DNA of 64,000 nucleotides from Reichenbachiella versicolor (GTDB lineage: Bacteria; Bacteroidota; Bacteroidia; Cytophagales; Cyclobacteriaceae): contig NZ_QFZQ01000003.1 of assembly GCF_003171675.1 (NCBI RefSeq), positions 310,001 to 374,000 of the forward strand. The letters are read 5' to 3'. Under the pieces are notes generated by a model that saw only the letters and a program-made list of their open reading frames with translations, did no database searches and had not been told where the DNA came from. The translations under genes were made by a program, and so were the position numbers. Each line of letters opens with the position of its first letter. Position 1 is the stretch's first letter. Shown in pieces: positions 48,601-56,278 of the stretch.

Positions 48601-49404
48601 ATGAAACTATCAAACCTAACTATTGAGAGTATTAAAGAGTTTATCTCAGGCGATAATGGGTTAACGCCAGGTCTTAGCGGACCAAATATTTTGAAACTTT
48701 TCAATCAAGTAGGTTTTAAAGATGTCTACAAATATCAAGATGGTGGAATGCCTAATTCACTTAGTAGGAATGCTTACGTTTTAGAAAAACTCTATGAAAT
48801 AAATGGAACGAAAGAAATGGTCAAGTTACTAGAAATAGTCTTTGACCCTAGACATTTTGCGAAGGACAATTCTAAAGACATTAGTACTGCCGTTGAAAAA
48901 ATTAATCCATTAATTATTCAAGACGGATATCGATTAGAGGAATTGGACGGTAAGTTTAAAATCATTGGAGCTGACCTTCCAGAAGAAATTGAAGTAGAAA
49001 TTCATTTTGAAGAAATACAAGCACAAATAATTGAACAGATTAGAAATGCTAAGTTTTCAATTTGGGTAGCAGTTGCGTGGTTTACAGATAAAGCTTTAGC
49101 GAAGGAGCTTCACTTAAAGCAAAAGGAAGGTTTAAACGTCCGAATTGTGGTCTTAGATGATGACATAAATAAGAAATATGGGTTCGATTATGAAAAATAT
49201 TTTGACGCTAAACGAGTTCCGAAAACAGGAATCTATGAAAATATAATGCATCATAAGTTTTGCGTAATTGACCTAAAAACAGTGATTCACGGTTCATACA
49301 ATTGGACTAACAAGGCAAGATGGAATAAAGAAACCATCTCAATTGACCAAAGTCGAGAATTAGCAGAGAAATTTGCTTCAGAATTTATCCAGTTAGCAAA
49401 ATGA
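48601..49404 (+). CDS. PLD-family nuclease-like protein with AbiJ-NTD3-like N-terminal domain
   Basis: 267 residues. The N-terminal ~85 residues (FISGDNGLTPGLSGPNILKL, then FNQVGFKDVY and KLLEIVFDPRHF) resemble the N-terminal domain of AbiJ abortive-infection proteins (AbiJ_NTD3-like, from memory). The C-terminal ~130 residues form a single phospholipase D-like domain with the HKD catalytic motif in MHHKFCVIDLKTVIHGSYNW. Single-HKD proteins usually dimerise and often cut nucleic acids. A phage-defence effector is a reasonable hypothesis, not shown. Its stop overlaps the ATG of a second, truncated gene. Confidence 0.75.
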   Translation: MKLSNLTIESIKEFISGDNGLTPGLSGPNILKLFNQVGFKDVYKYQDGGMPNSLSRNAYVLEKLYEINGTKEMVKLLEIVFDPRHFAKDNSKDISTAVEKINPLIIQDGYRLEELDGKFKIIGADLPEEIEVEIHFEEIQAQIIEQIRNAKFSIWVAVAWFTDKALAKELHLKQKEGLNVRIVVLDDDINKKYGFDYEKYFDAKRVPKTGIYENIMHHKFCVIDLKTVIHGSYNWTNKARWNKETISIDQSRELAEKFASEFIQLAK

Positions 49405-49535
49405 GAACGAAGAAGGCAAAAAGATATGACAAACAAATAGACCGAGAAATTGAAAAATCAGTAGCTCATTTTTCGGAACACCTAATGTCAATTCCCGCTC
49501 GATCGCAATTGTATTGCGATTTTATTTGTCTATAG
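49401..49535 (+). pseudogene. Gene truncated by repeat copy 3
   Basis: An ATG overlaps the PLD gene stop (ATGA), a normal operon junction. The frame encodes about 31 residues of plausible protein (RTKKAKRYDKQIDREIEKS, then SEHLMS) and then runs into the left terminal repeat of copy 3 at 49494, where it reads to a TAG at 49533-49535. The original 3' part is missing. It shows that the PLD gene once had a partner gene in the same cassette. Confidence 0.6.
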
Positions 49536-49836
49536 CATCTGTGATGCGACCTCCATATTTAAACTGATCCAATTTCTTTACTCATATAGTACCGTTAAGT
49601 CCTTAATGGTTAATTCTTTAACAAAGGACAATACTTCATTGTCTCTAACCTTATGTCTGTTAGCTATAAATAACAAGTTAACATCAAGATGACCGCCATG
49701 CAATTGCTAGATACTTCTCTATTAAGCTAAATTTCAGTCGCAAAATATTTGCGACCGAGCGGGAATATCAAGAATCTATTAGATTTGATATAATGGTTAT
49801 AATCACCATTATACACATTAACATTACAACTACGTT
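49494..49836. repeat. Dispersed repeat, copy 3 (full length)
   Basis: Starts CCCGCTCGATCGCAA at 49494, the inverted end GACCGAGCGGG closes at 49763, and the tail runs to ACTACGTT at 49836. Nearly identical to copy 1, with small differences (for example CCTTAATGGTTAATTC in place of CCATAATGGTTAC). Its left flank differs from copy 1, so the left terminal repeat is a sharp border. Confidence 0.8.
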
Positions 49837-49847
49837 AGATGCAAAAC
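49834..49847 (+). other. Cassette left core (cassette E)
   Basis: GTTAGATGCAAAAC, matching the typical GTTRRRY core. Its inverse complement, with one extra A, occurs at 50948-50962 beyond the gene. Confidence 0.5.
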
Positions 49848-49849
49848 AG

Positions 49850-50821
49850 ATGCCTAAACCAAGTAAAGCTCAAAGGGTACTTGCTCAGATTTATAAAAAT
49901 GTTGCAAATAAGAAGTTCCCGTGTTCATATTCAGGATGTGGTAAACCTTCTATAAACTCTCACTTGCTCCAAAGAAATGGCATTTTGAACAACATTGCTG
50001 AAAATGGCCATATGGTTGAAATCAAACAAACTGATATCTTCAAATGGACTCCTAACACTCCAACATTAGCCTTTAAAACGGTTGGTATTAATTCTGCTAT
50101 TTCGCTTCCTGTCTTTTGTAATGAACATGATACAGGTTTATTCAAGGATATAGAGTCTGAAAATATTGATTTTGAATCTTATAGAAGCCAATTACTATTT
50201 AGCTACAGAACTCTATGTTCCGAACTGAGAAAAAAAGAAACCAACCTGTTAACCCATGAAAGAATTCTACAAGCTGAAACACTCAAGGGAGAAATTGATG
50301 AATTCGAAATAAAGCAATTTATTGACGGTACAAATCGAGGCATTCAAGACCTGCTCTTGTATAAAAGATTATTCGAAGAAGAAATTACCACCCCTTCAAA
50401 TAACTTTCACTTTAAAACCTATTCGTATCCTCTAATCAGAGTTTATGGATCTGCAACTTTTAGTCCAATTAACAGCAGGATTGATAACCCTCTACAGTCT
50501 GAACCATTTAAATCCATGTTTATTCATGTTATACCGCAAAAAGAGGACTTAAAGATTATCGTTGGGTATAATAAATCCTACTCATCTGATTGGATAGAAG
50601 AATACACAGACTCTTGGAATAACTTAACTTATATTGAATTGCAGCAGAATCTAACTGAATTATTTGCCACACGAATAGAGTCATGGGGAATGTCGATCTC
50701 AACATATAATAGTATTGGACAGTCTAAAATAAATGCATTCATTGACTATTGGAATAGGAATGCCATGAACCTACTGGTTGATCAAAGAATCGGAATAAAC
50801 CTTTTCGAAAAAAGCATATAA
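49850..50821 (+). CDS. Cys/His-rich protein of unknown function (possible zinc-binding / HNH-like)
   Basis: 323 residues from ATG 49850. A longer frame from 49793 runs back into the repeat tail and was rejected. The N-terminus has a CSYSGCGKPSINSHLLQ cluster (Cys-x4-Cys, then Ser-His) and about 60 residues later PVFCNEHD (Cys-x2-His), together a likely zinc site resembling HNH or zinc-ribbon modules of uncharacterised accessory proteins. The remainder (about 105-323) has no recognised motif. Single gene in cassette E. Confidence 0.6.
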   Translation: MPKPSKAQRVLAQIYKNVANKKFPCSYSGCGKPSINSHLLQRNGILNNIAENGHMVEIKQTDIFKWTPNTPTLAFKTVGINSAISLPVFCNEHDTGLFKDIESENIDFESYRSQLLFSYRTLCSELRKKETNLLTHERILQAETLKGEIDEFEIKQFIDGTNRGIQDLLLYKRLFEEEITTPSNNFHFKTYSYPLIRVYGSATFSPINSRIDNPLQSEPFKSMFIHVIPQKEDLKIIVGYNKSYSSDWIEEYTDSWNNLTYIELQQNLTELFATRIESWGMSISTYNSIGQSKINAFIDYWNRNAMNLLVDQRIGINLFEKSI

Positions 50822-50947
50822 CATGTAGTATGAAACCATGGCGGTTTTGAGGAATCCGATACTGTTCTGCATTCTGGAAGACCCACCAACTCTGCCAATT
50901 GGCCTTTGTAGATCAAAAAAGTAAAGTCCATTTCACAGAATTAGCTA

Positions 50948-51005
50948 TTTTGCATCTAAAACATTAGCAATATAAGGCGCCACGATTCATACTGTGACGT
51001 TACAC
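50948..51005 (+). other. attC-like site at end of cassette E
   Basis: TTTTGCATCTAAAAC at 50948-50962 is the inverse of the cassette E left core with one inserted A. GTTACAC at 50999-51005 would be the next core. The hairpin arms between are weak apart from a GGCGCC palindrome. Confidence 0.4.
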
Positions 51006-51037
51006 TCCATTTGCGCCAACAGGAGGTAATACAAAGA

Positions 51038-51061
51038 AAGACTACCTAATTTGGTAGTCTT
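51038..51061. terminator. Hairpin terminator
   Basis: AAGACTACC (51038-51046) and GGTAGTCTT (51053-51061) form a perfect 9-bp stem. On the minus strand TTTCTTTGT follows, so it fits the minus-strand ORF ending at 51082. Confidence 0.6.
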
Positions 51062-51081
51062 CCTATATGGGTTTTGTAGAA

Positions 51082-51354
51082 TTAAGGTTTCCTCAACTGC
51101 TCCAATCCCTCCCACAAAAACTTAAGATTAAAAAGAGCAGTCTTTTCAGGAGTATCAAAACACAAATCCGTGTGATACAAAGCAAAATCATGAACCATTT
51201 TTAAGGATTCAATTAATTCCTCAATTCCATGAAATTTGAGATTACCAATAAATTCCTGCTCAATAGAATTTAAAGGTTTTAGAATTTCAGAACCATTAAC
51301 AGATTCTAAATGATTGCTATTAAGACAGGCTGTCTGACCATTCTGTGTTCGCAT
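51082..51354 (-). CDS. Small protein of unknown function
   Basis: 90 residues, no membrane segment or signal. The helical, Glu/Leu-rich sequence (QEFIGNLKFHGIEELIESLK, then FLWEGLEQLRKP) looks like real protein, and a hairpin terminator follows 20 bp beyond the stop. No family recognised and no partner gene in the same direction. Confidence 0.5.
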   Translation of the reverse strand: MRTQNGQTACLNSNHLESVNGSEILKPLNSIEQEFIGNLKFHGIEELIESLKMVHDFALYHTDLCFDTPEKTALFNLKFLWEGLEQLRKP

Positions 51355-51384
51355 AAGAATGAAAATTTAAGATTGATGAATTTA

Positions 51385-51475
51385 AAAAGAGGGGAAGTCA
51401 CTGCGAACACATTCCAAGCGGTGCTTAGATAGGTCTCGGGACTTTCACCCGTATGCTCCCCCAAGATTTTCTGTT
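51385..51475 (-). ncRNA. Possible structured RNA / group II intron-like remnant
   Basis: On the minus strand a GC-richer block reads GGGGGAGCATACGGGTGAAAG, then TCCCGAGACC and CTAAGCACCGC. The CGGG-TGAAAGT-CCCG hairpin and the GTGAAAGTCC wording recall domain I of group II introns. No reverse-transcriptase gene is nearby. A 68-residue minus-strand frame across it is probably spurious. Low certainty. Confidence 0.2.
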
Positions 51476-51695
51476 TAAGACGTAATTGGAATAAGTACAC
51501 CATTGATAACAAAAATTGAAATATGTTCGCATTTCAAAGCTACGGAAAAGAATGAAATAAGCGAGGAAAAAAGACTTTAATCGAGTAGACGGTACTACAC
51601 CATTGGGGCAAGCTTTAGCAAACTTCCGAGGGTCCTTGCCTTAGATTGAGGAGTTCGTCCCATCAATTTATTTTAGGACAAAAAGAAATCCTGAC

Positions 51696-52030
51696 TGCGC
51701 ATATTTTTTTTAAACACACTTACGCATATTTTTTTCCGGACGAAATTAATATGCATGGTTGTTTTGAGCTACGCATATATGCGCAGGTGGTCATGCATAT
51801 ATGCGTGGTTCATTTAAGTCACGCATATCTTTTTTTAACAAAATGATATGCGTGATTATTTTTTGAGTTACGCATATTTTTTTCAAACACACTCGTGCAT
51901 ATTTTTTTGAGAAAATCAATCACGCATAATTTTTTAAAAAAGTCATCCACTGGTATGTATTTTAAATTCTTATTCATGCATATTTTTTTCTAAATTCTCT
52001 TTACGCATATTTTTTCAATCCCAATACGCC
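51696..52030. repeat. Periodic array of TACGCATATTTTTTT-like units (~25-bp spacing)
   Basis: About a dozen degenerate units with core ACGCATA or its inverse, most followed by a run of 6-8 T. Cores lie near 51697, 51722, 51751, 51771, 51792, 51821, 51846 (inverted), 51870, 51894, 51921, 51975 and 52002, mostly 20-30 bp apart. The middle units are palindromic (ACGCATATATGCGC, CATGCATATATGCGTG). It lies directly upstream of the aminotransferase gene. No coding frame is supported. Confidence 0.8.
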
Positions 52031-52090
52031 GATTGATCATCAGAATACCATAGATTTCACTTTCGATCTAAGTAAACAACAGCAGGAACT

Positions 52091-53203
52091 ATGAAAATAA
52101 GTGATTTTAAACTGGAAAGATATTTTGCTCAACATGAATTCACCGCCAAATACCTGCTTTCCAGCTCTGACTCTGACGGGTATGAAATGAACTACATTTT
52201 GGAAAATGCCTCAGTAGATGAGTTGGTCATGTGGCAAAACCTAAAACTGGGCTACACCGAGAGTGAGGGCAATCCAGCACTGAGAGAGTCAATACTTCAG
52301 TATTACCAGCTCAATACGATAGAGAACGTAGTGGTGGCTACACCAGGCGAACTCAATTTTATCAGCATGAATGTTTTGCTAGATCCAACCGATCATGCAA
52401 TCACCATATCTCCCTGCTACCAATCCCTATCAGAAGTGGTGAAATCCATTGATTGTCCGCTTTCATTTTGGAAACCGAAAGAAGACGGTTGGGTATTTGA
52501 TACCGAAGACTTAGAAAAACTAATTCAGAATAACACGAAGCTCATTATCCTCAACTTCCCGCACAATCCCACCGGAAGCTACCTCACCAGAAGTCAATTG
52601 GACAAAATAGTCGACATCGCTAGGAAACACGACCTATACATATTCTCCGATGAGATGTATCACAAGCTAATCATAGATGATCTAGAGGAATTACCACCTA
52701 TCAGCGATATCTATGAAAAAGGAATTAGCCTTTGGGGAACGTCAAAAACGTTTGGTCTGGCAGGATTGAGAACAGGATGGTTAGTCAGTCAGGATAAGTC
52801 TTTTTTACAGAAGGTAGTGTCATTCAAAGATTACTTGAGCATCTGCAATAGTGCTCCAAGTGAGATCTTGACCATCATGGCCCTCAATCATCTTGATAAG
52901 TTCTTAGAACCCAATCTTGAGAAGATTAAGAAGAACATATTGGTGTTTCAAGAGTTCGCAGATCAGCAGGAGTTGATTTCTAGTTTTGTACCACCTAGAG
53001 CAGGTTCTACCTCCTTTGTAGAGTTGGCCATTGAAGGCACGTCGCTCGAGTTCAGTAATCAACTAGTTGAGCAAGCAGGGATCATGACAGTACCAGCCGA
53101 GATGTTCGAATACGAAGGAAAGTATATCCGTGTAGGATTTGGACGAGCCAACTTTCCCGAAACGCTAGAGGTATTTGCCGATTATCTGAAAGATTATAAG
53201 TGA
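52091..53203 (+). CDS. PLP-dependent aminotransferase, class I/II
   Basis: 370 residues, fold-type I. Signatures: NFPHNPTGSYLT, SDEMYHKL with the PLP-contacting Asp, and the PLP lysine Lys219 in WGTSKTFGLAGLRTGW, followed by RVGFGRANFPE with the substrate Arg. The amino-acid substrate is not evident; similar proteins are annotated only as aminotransferase class I/II. Preceded directly by the periodic repeat array. Third-codon positions are visibly richer in C than in the cassette region. Confidence 0.9.
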   Translation: MKISDFKLERYFAQHEFTAKYLLSSSDSDGYEMNYILENASVDELVMWQNLKLGYTESEGNPALRESILQYYQLNTIENVVVATPGELNFISMNVLLDPTDHAITISPCYQSLSEVVKSIDCPLSFWKPKEDGWVFDTEDLEKLIQNNTKLIILNFPHNPTGSYLTRSQLDKIVDIARKHDLYIFSDEMYHKLIIDDLEELPPISDIYEKGISLWGTSKTFGLAGLRTGWLVSQDKSFLQKVVSFKDYLSICNSAPSEILTIMALNHLDKFLEPNLEKIKKNILVFQEFADQQELISSFVPPRAGSTSFVELAIEGTSLEFSNQLVEQAGIMTVPAEMFEYEGKYIRVGFGRANFPETLEVFADYLKDYK

Positions 53204-53208
53204 TAAAT

Positions 53209-53315
53209 GAGGCTGTCAGAAGTTCTGCCTACGCTATCGATAACAAATACTCTGGAAGATCTAGATGGATATATTGTACTATTACTGATGGCGATACTCG
53301 ACTTTTGACAGCCTC
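53209..53315. repeat. Inverted repeat after the aminotransferase gene
   Basis: GAGGCTGTCAGAAGT (53209-53223) pairs with ACTTTTGACAGCCTC (53301-53315), 14 of 15 bases, around a 77-bp interior. Could act as a bidirectional terminator or be a small MITE-like element. Confidence 0.55.
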
Positions 53316-53338
53316 TACATGTTATTGATTACAAACTT

Positions 53339-53938
53339 TTATTTTACTGCATATCTAATTATTGTTTTAAGTTTTTCTTCTGCTGTTTTTCTAGGGTCGG
53401 AGATATATATCTCATGATGAAAGCCATTCATGGTAAGATTGTTTAGCTGCATATAAGTCATGAGCTGATTGATGGTTTCTTCCTCCTGATAGTATGATCC
53501 AGTATGCATCATTTGGATGCTTTTGCCTTCATGGATCGGTTTCAAGATGACCTCATTCACATATGGAATCCCTTTCTTTTTCACTACCTCTTCTACAGCC
53601 TGATCCACCATGTCATGAGTTACATACTCAGGCATCCTGATCATCAATTGCCACTGCCAGTCAGACTTAGTGTCTTCAGAGAACTCAAGCCCCTCATCCA
53701 CCCACCAAAAACACTCCAGTTTAGGTACTACAAAGTCCTTGCTATCTCGCTGACAGTATTTTTTCACAGTATAAGCGACAGGGTAAATCGCAGCGATACT
53801 TTGCAAGAATCGATCTTCTTCCGGCGCTCCGATACCAGTGATTGTCAAGCTACAATGAGGATCGAAGTCCAATACTTGAGGTTTTTTCCTTGCCCGGTAG
53901 TAGTTCGGGTCCGTTTTCTTTAGATCCAGCTTTTCCAT
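53339..53938 (-). CDS. GyrI-like small-molecule-binding domain protein
   Basis: 199 residues. Opening pattern KLDLKKTDPNYYRARKKPQV and later GPYxx-type segments (MMHTGSYYQEE) match the stand-alone GyrI-like/COG4832 family, which binds or degrades small cationic or hydrophobic molecules. The 2-bp gap to the ABM gene shows an operon. Such genes are commonly next to WYL-domain regulators, as here. Confidence 0.85.
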   Translation of the reverse strand: MEKLDLKKTDPNYYRARKKPQVLDFDPHCSLTITGIGAPEEDRFLQSIAAIYPVAYTVKKYCQRDSKDFVVPKLECFWWVDEGLEFSEDTKSDWQWQLMIRMPEYVTHDMVDQAVEEVVKKKGIPYVNEVILKPIHEGKSIQMMHTGSYYQEEETINQLMTYMQLNNLTMNGFHHEIYISDPRKTAEEKLKTIIRYAVK

Positions 53939-53940
53939 AG

Positions 53941-54249
53941 TTATGCTACCTTTTTTAAATGTTGAAAAAATTTGACCTCCTCAAACGACCCGAATATCGA
54001 AGCGAAAGGCTCTTCCTTCTCCAATAGTTTAACCTTAGCAGAAGCAAGTTCAGCGCATTCCAAGTCCTCCCACCGAACTTGATCCACGAAAACTCCATCC
54101 TCACTTACAGAGCTAAAGGTCTTGTATTCGATCATACCTTCCATGTTTTTCATAAGATCCCTCATATGCTGAAGTAGCTCCTGTTGGAAATTCTTGATTT
54201 GGTCCTTTTTGATCTTGTAGACTACCAATTCCAATACTTGTTCATTCAT
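53941..54249 (-). CDS. ABM-domain (antibiotic biosynthesis monooxygenase-like) small protein
   Basis: 102 residues from ATG 54249; a longer frame begins at 54303 but adds an unlikely basic leader. The pattern VLELVVYKIKKDQIKNFQQE and the SSVSEDGVFVDQVRWED segment fit dimeric ferredoxin-like ABM proteins. Enzymatic activity is not implied. First gene of the operon with the GyrI-like gene. Confidence 0.75.
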   Translation of the reverse strand: MNEQVLELVVYKIKKDQIKNFQQELLQHMRDLMKNMEGMIEYKTFSSVSEDGVFVDQVRWEDLECAELASAKVKLLEKEEPFASIFGSFEEVKFFQHLKKVA

Positions 54250-54688
54250 GATTTTTAGTGATTTGATTGTATGAAATATTTTGAGAGCCAAGACAAAGAC
54301 CATCTAGTCCACAAAGAGACGAGTTGTGCCTGTCTAGTCAGCTCCTTGTTATTGATATGAACAAATAACAGATCCGTCACTGACAACCCTATGTCAGTGG
54401 ATTTTTGGAAAGTGATATTTTTTTAAAATTTCTTCTAGATAGAATAAGCAGTAGGGCAGCAGCATTTTGAAATAGTTGTCGTGTTATTCTGTTATATAGC
54501 CTTATAGGGGCTTTTTTCACTATAGTAGACAAAAGCTATTCGCTACTAGAGGTACTTAGGGTGCTTAGAAAATAGTCTATGCCATGCATCGATCTTTCCA
54601 TTCGTCAAGATGACTTGCTATAGAGTTATTGATACAGCTTTTGAGGATTGCAGACTTTAAGTATTTGGTTTGAGTTATAGACCTTCAA
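54250..54688. other. Intergenic region upstream of the ABM operon
   Basis: 439 bp with no gene. It holds the palindrome at 54378-54399 (listed separately) and a short AGCC/GGGCT hairpin with T6 at about 54498-54518 that could end a minor transcript. Nothing else recognised. Confidence 0.5.
54378..54399. promoter_or_regulatory. Candidate operator (palindrome) of the WYL-regulated operon
   Basis: CACTGACA (54378-54385) and TGTCAGTG (54392-54399), perfect 8-bp arms with a 6-bp spacer, i.e. TGACA-N8-TGTCA. It lies between the ABM operon start and the WYL regulator gene, about 130 bp upstream of the former. Confidence 0.45.
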
Positions 54689-55651
54689 TTAAAAATTCTC
54701 TTTGACCAAGTACTGTTCAGCTAGACTTTCGGTCAACTCTTGCATGAGTCTTTTCAATCGATCCGACTCTAAGACACGAACAGAACTGGTATACATAAGT
54801 AGCCACCGAGCGAAGTATTCCATTTCTCCCACCATGAATGTCATTTCTATTCCTTCATCAGTGTTACATTCCTCAATCATACCATAGTAATACTTTTGAT
54901 CCGAGAGGTATCTGGCTACCTGAGTAGTGAAAAGCAATTTGACCTCTTCTAGTTCCTGAGCAGGAGTCAACTCGAATATATGGTCTTTGAAGTCTTCACG
55001 AATCGAAGGGTCAAACTCCTCATCCAAAGTGATCAACTTAGTGATACGATCTGTTCGGAAGTCCCTCACAGCATCTCGCATTTGGCAGTGAGCGATTAGA
55101 TGCCAATGATTGCTATAGTGACAAATACCCAATGGTTCCACAGTACGCTCAGAGTAAGTGCCAGAGTAGTTTGCAAAGTATTCGAACTTGAGCACACGCT
55201 TAGAGACAACTGCGTTTTTGATATCCATCAGGAATTTATCTTCAACTGAGTTGAGGCTTCGACTAGAGGGAATGATTTCAATGTGTTTGTCTAGTTCGTG
55301 AAGGTAGTCTTGTGAAGAAGTCTTGAGAACGGCTCTTACCTTAGTCAATGCTTGGTCATACTGATCGACTAATGATTTATCTCCTTGTCGTTCCAGAAGC
55401 TTTCCAGCAAGTAGGATAGCTCCAGCTTCTTCTTTGGAAAACATGATAGGAGGGACATAATATCCATCCACTATATAGTATCCCTTATCCTTTTCAAATC
55501 CTATAGGAATACCAGCTTCTCCCAGCGCCTTGATATCTCGAAATACCGTTCGCTCACTGATTTCAAAATGCTCAGAAAACTCCAAAGCAGTTACATGTCT
55601 GTGGGCTTGCAGCCTAAGTATCATAGCTGTGAGTCGATCGATTCTGTTCAT
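54689..55651 (-). CDS. YafY-type HTH/WYL-domain transcriptional regulator
   Basis: 320 residues. N-terminal DeoR-like helix-turn-helix (residues 1-60, HVTALEFSEHFEISERTVFR, then DIKAL). WYL-type ligand domain in the middle (about 145-225, with HYSNHWHLIAHCQ and DFRTDRI) and the C-terminal extension. Regulators of this type control adjacent ABM/GyrI-type genes, matching the neighbours here. Confidence 0.9.
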   Translation of the reverse strand: MNRIDRLTAMILRLQAHRHVTALEFSEHFEISERTVFRDIKALGEAGIPIGFEKDKGYYIVDGYYVPPIMFSKEEAGAILLAGKLLERQGDKSLVDQYDQALTKVRAVLKTSSQDYLHELDKHIEIIPSSRSLNSVEDKFLMDIKNAVVSKRVLKFEYFANYSGTYSERTVEPLGICHYSNHWHLIAHCQMRDAVRDFRTDRITKLITLDEEFDPSIREDFKDHIFELTPAQELEEVKLLFTTQVARYLSDQKYYYGMIEECNTDEGIEMTFMVGEMEYFARWLLMYTSSVRVLESDRLKRLMQELTESLAEQYLVKENF

Positions 55652-55667
55652 AAGGAAGACTTTGATT

Positions 55668-55675
55668 CAAATGTA
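55668..55675 (-). promoter_or_regulatory. -7 element of the WYL regulator gene
   Basis: Complement reads TACATTTG, an exact TAnnTTTG match 17 bp before the ATG. No clear -33 TTTG at the usual distance. Confidence 0.4.
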
Positions 55676-55777
55676 TTGAGATAAACCAAAATCACTAAAC
55701 GGACATGTAAAGAAAAGTTCTAAACCGAATCAGTAGATATCAATGAACCTCGATATTTGGTTTTCTATATGATGAGA

Positions 55778-56260
55778 CTACAATTCCCGGTACATTACAT
55801 AGGCATCTACCAATCCGTTCTTTTGATGCTGAAGCGCATTGGGTATCGTTCCTACAATCTTAAAACCATATTTCTGCCACAGTCTAACTGCCGAGGTATT
55901 CGTGCTGATAACTAGATTGAATTGCATGGAACGAAAGCCAAGTTTCTTGGCTTCGATAATGGAATGCTGACAGAGAGCTTTACCTATTCCCATTCCTTGG
56001 CCAGAAGGATGAACCATATAGCTGGCATTGGCTATATGAGAACCAAGGTCGATTTGGTTAGGTTTGATGATGTACGTACCTAGGATTTTACCATTTTCCT
56101 CATACACGTAGGTGTGCATGTAATCTGCAAACCAGTGTTTTTGAAGATCCGATTTAGGCGTGTCAGGATTAAAAACATAAGTATCTCCGGTTTGGATTAC
56201 TTGATGGAATATCTCCCATATTTGATCGTAATCATCCTTCGACGCCTTTCGGATATTCAT
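55778..56260 (-). CDS. GNAT-family N-acetyltransferase
   Basis: 160 residues. The acetyl-CoA binding segment VHPSGQGMGIGKALCQHSII is the GNAT motif A (Q/RxxGxG/A), preceded by YMV and followed by FNLVISTNTSAVRLWQKYGF (motif B). Substrate unknown; close in style to small-molecule or phosphinothricin-type acetyltransferases. Starts 18 bp after the ackA stop, so it may be co-transcribed with pta-ackA. Confidence 0.88.
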   Translation of the reverse strand: MNIRKASKDDYDQIWEIFHQVIQTGDTYVFNPDTPKSDLQKHWFADYMHTYVYEENGKILGTYIIKPNQIDLGSHIANASYMVHPSGQGMGIGKALCQHSIIEAKKLGFRSMQFNLVISTNTSAVRLWQKYGFKIVGTIPNALQHQKNGLVDAYVMYREL

Positions 56261-56278
56261 ATAAACAATTAACTAATA

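Noticed and set aside
51306-51512. 68-residue minus-strand frame
   Set aside because: It overlaps the more plausible 90-residue ORF and lies across the structured block; composition does not look like protein.
51696-52030. Periodic units as a CRISPR array or coding repeat
   Set aside because: Units are degenerate, T-rich and irregular in orientation, and both strands are full of stops or give only short frames.
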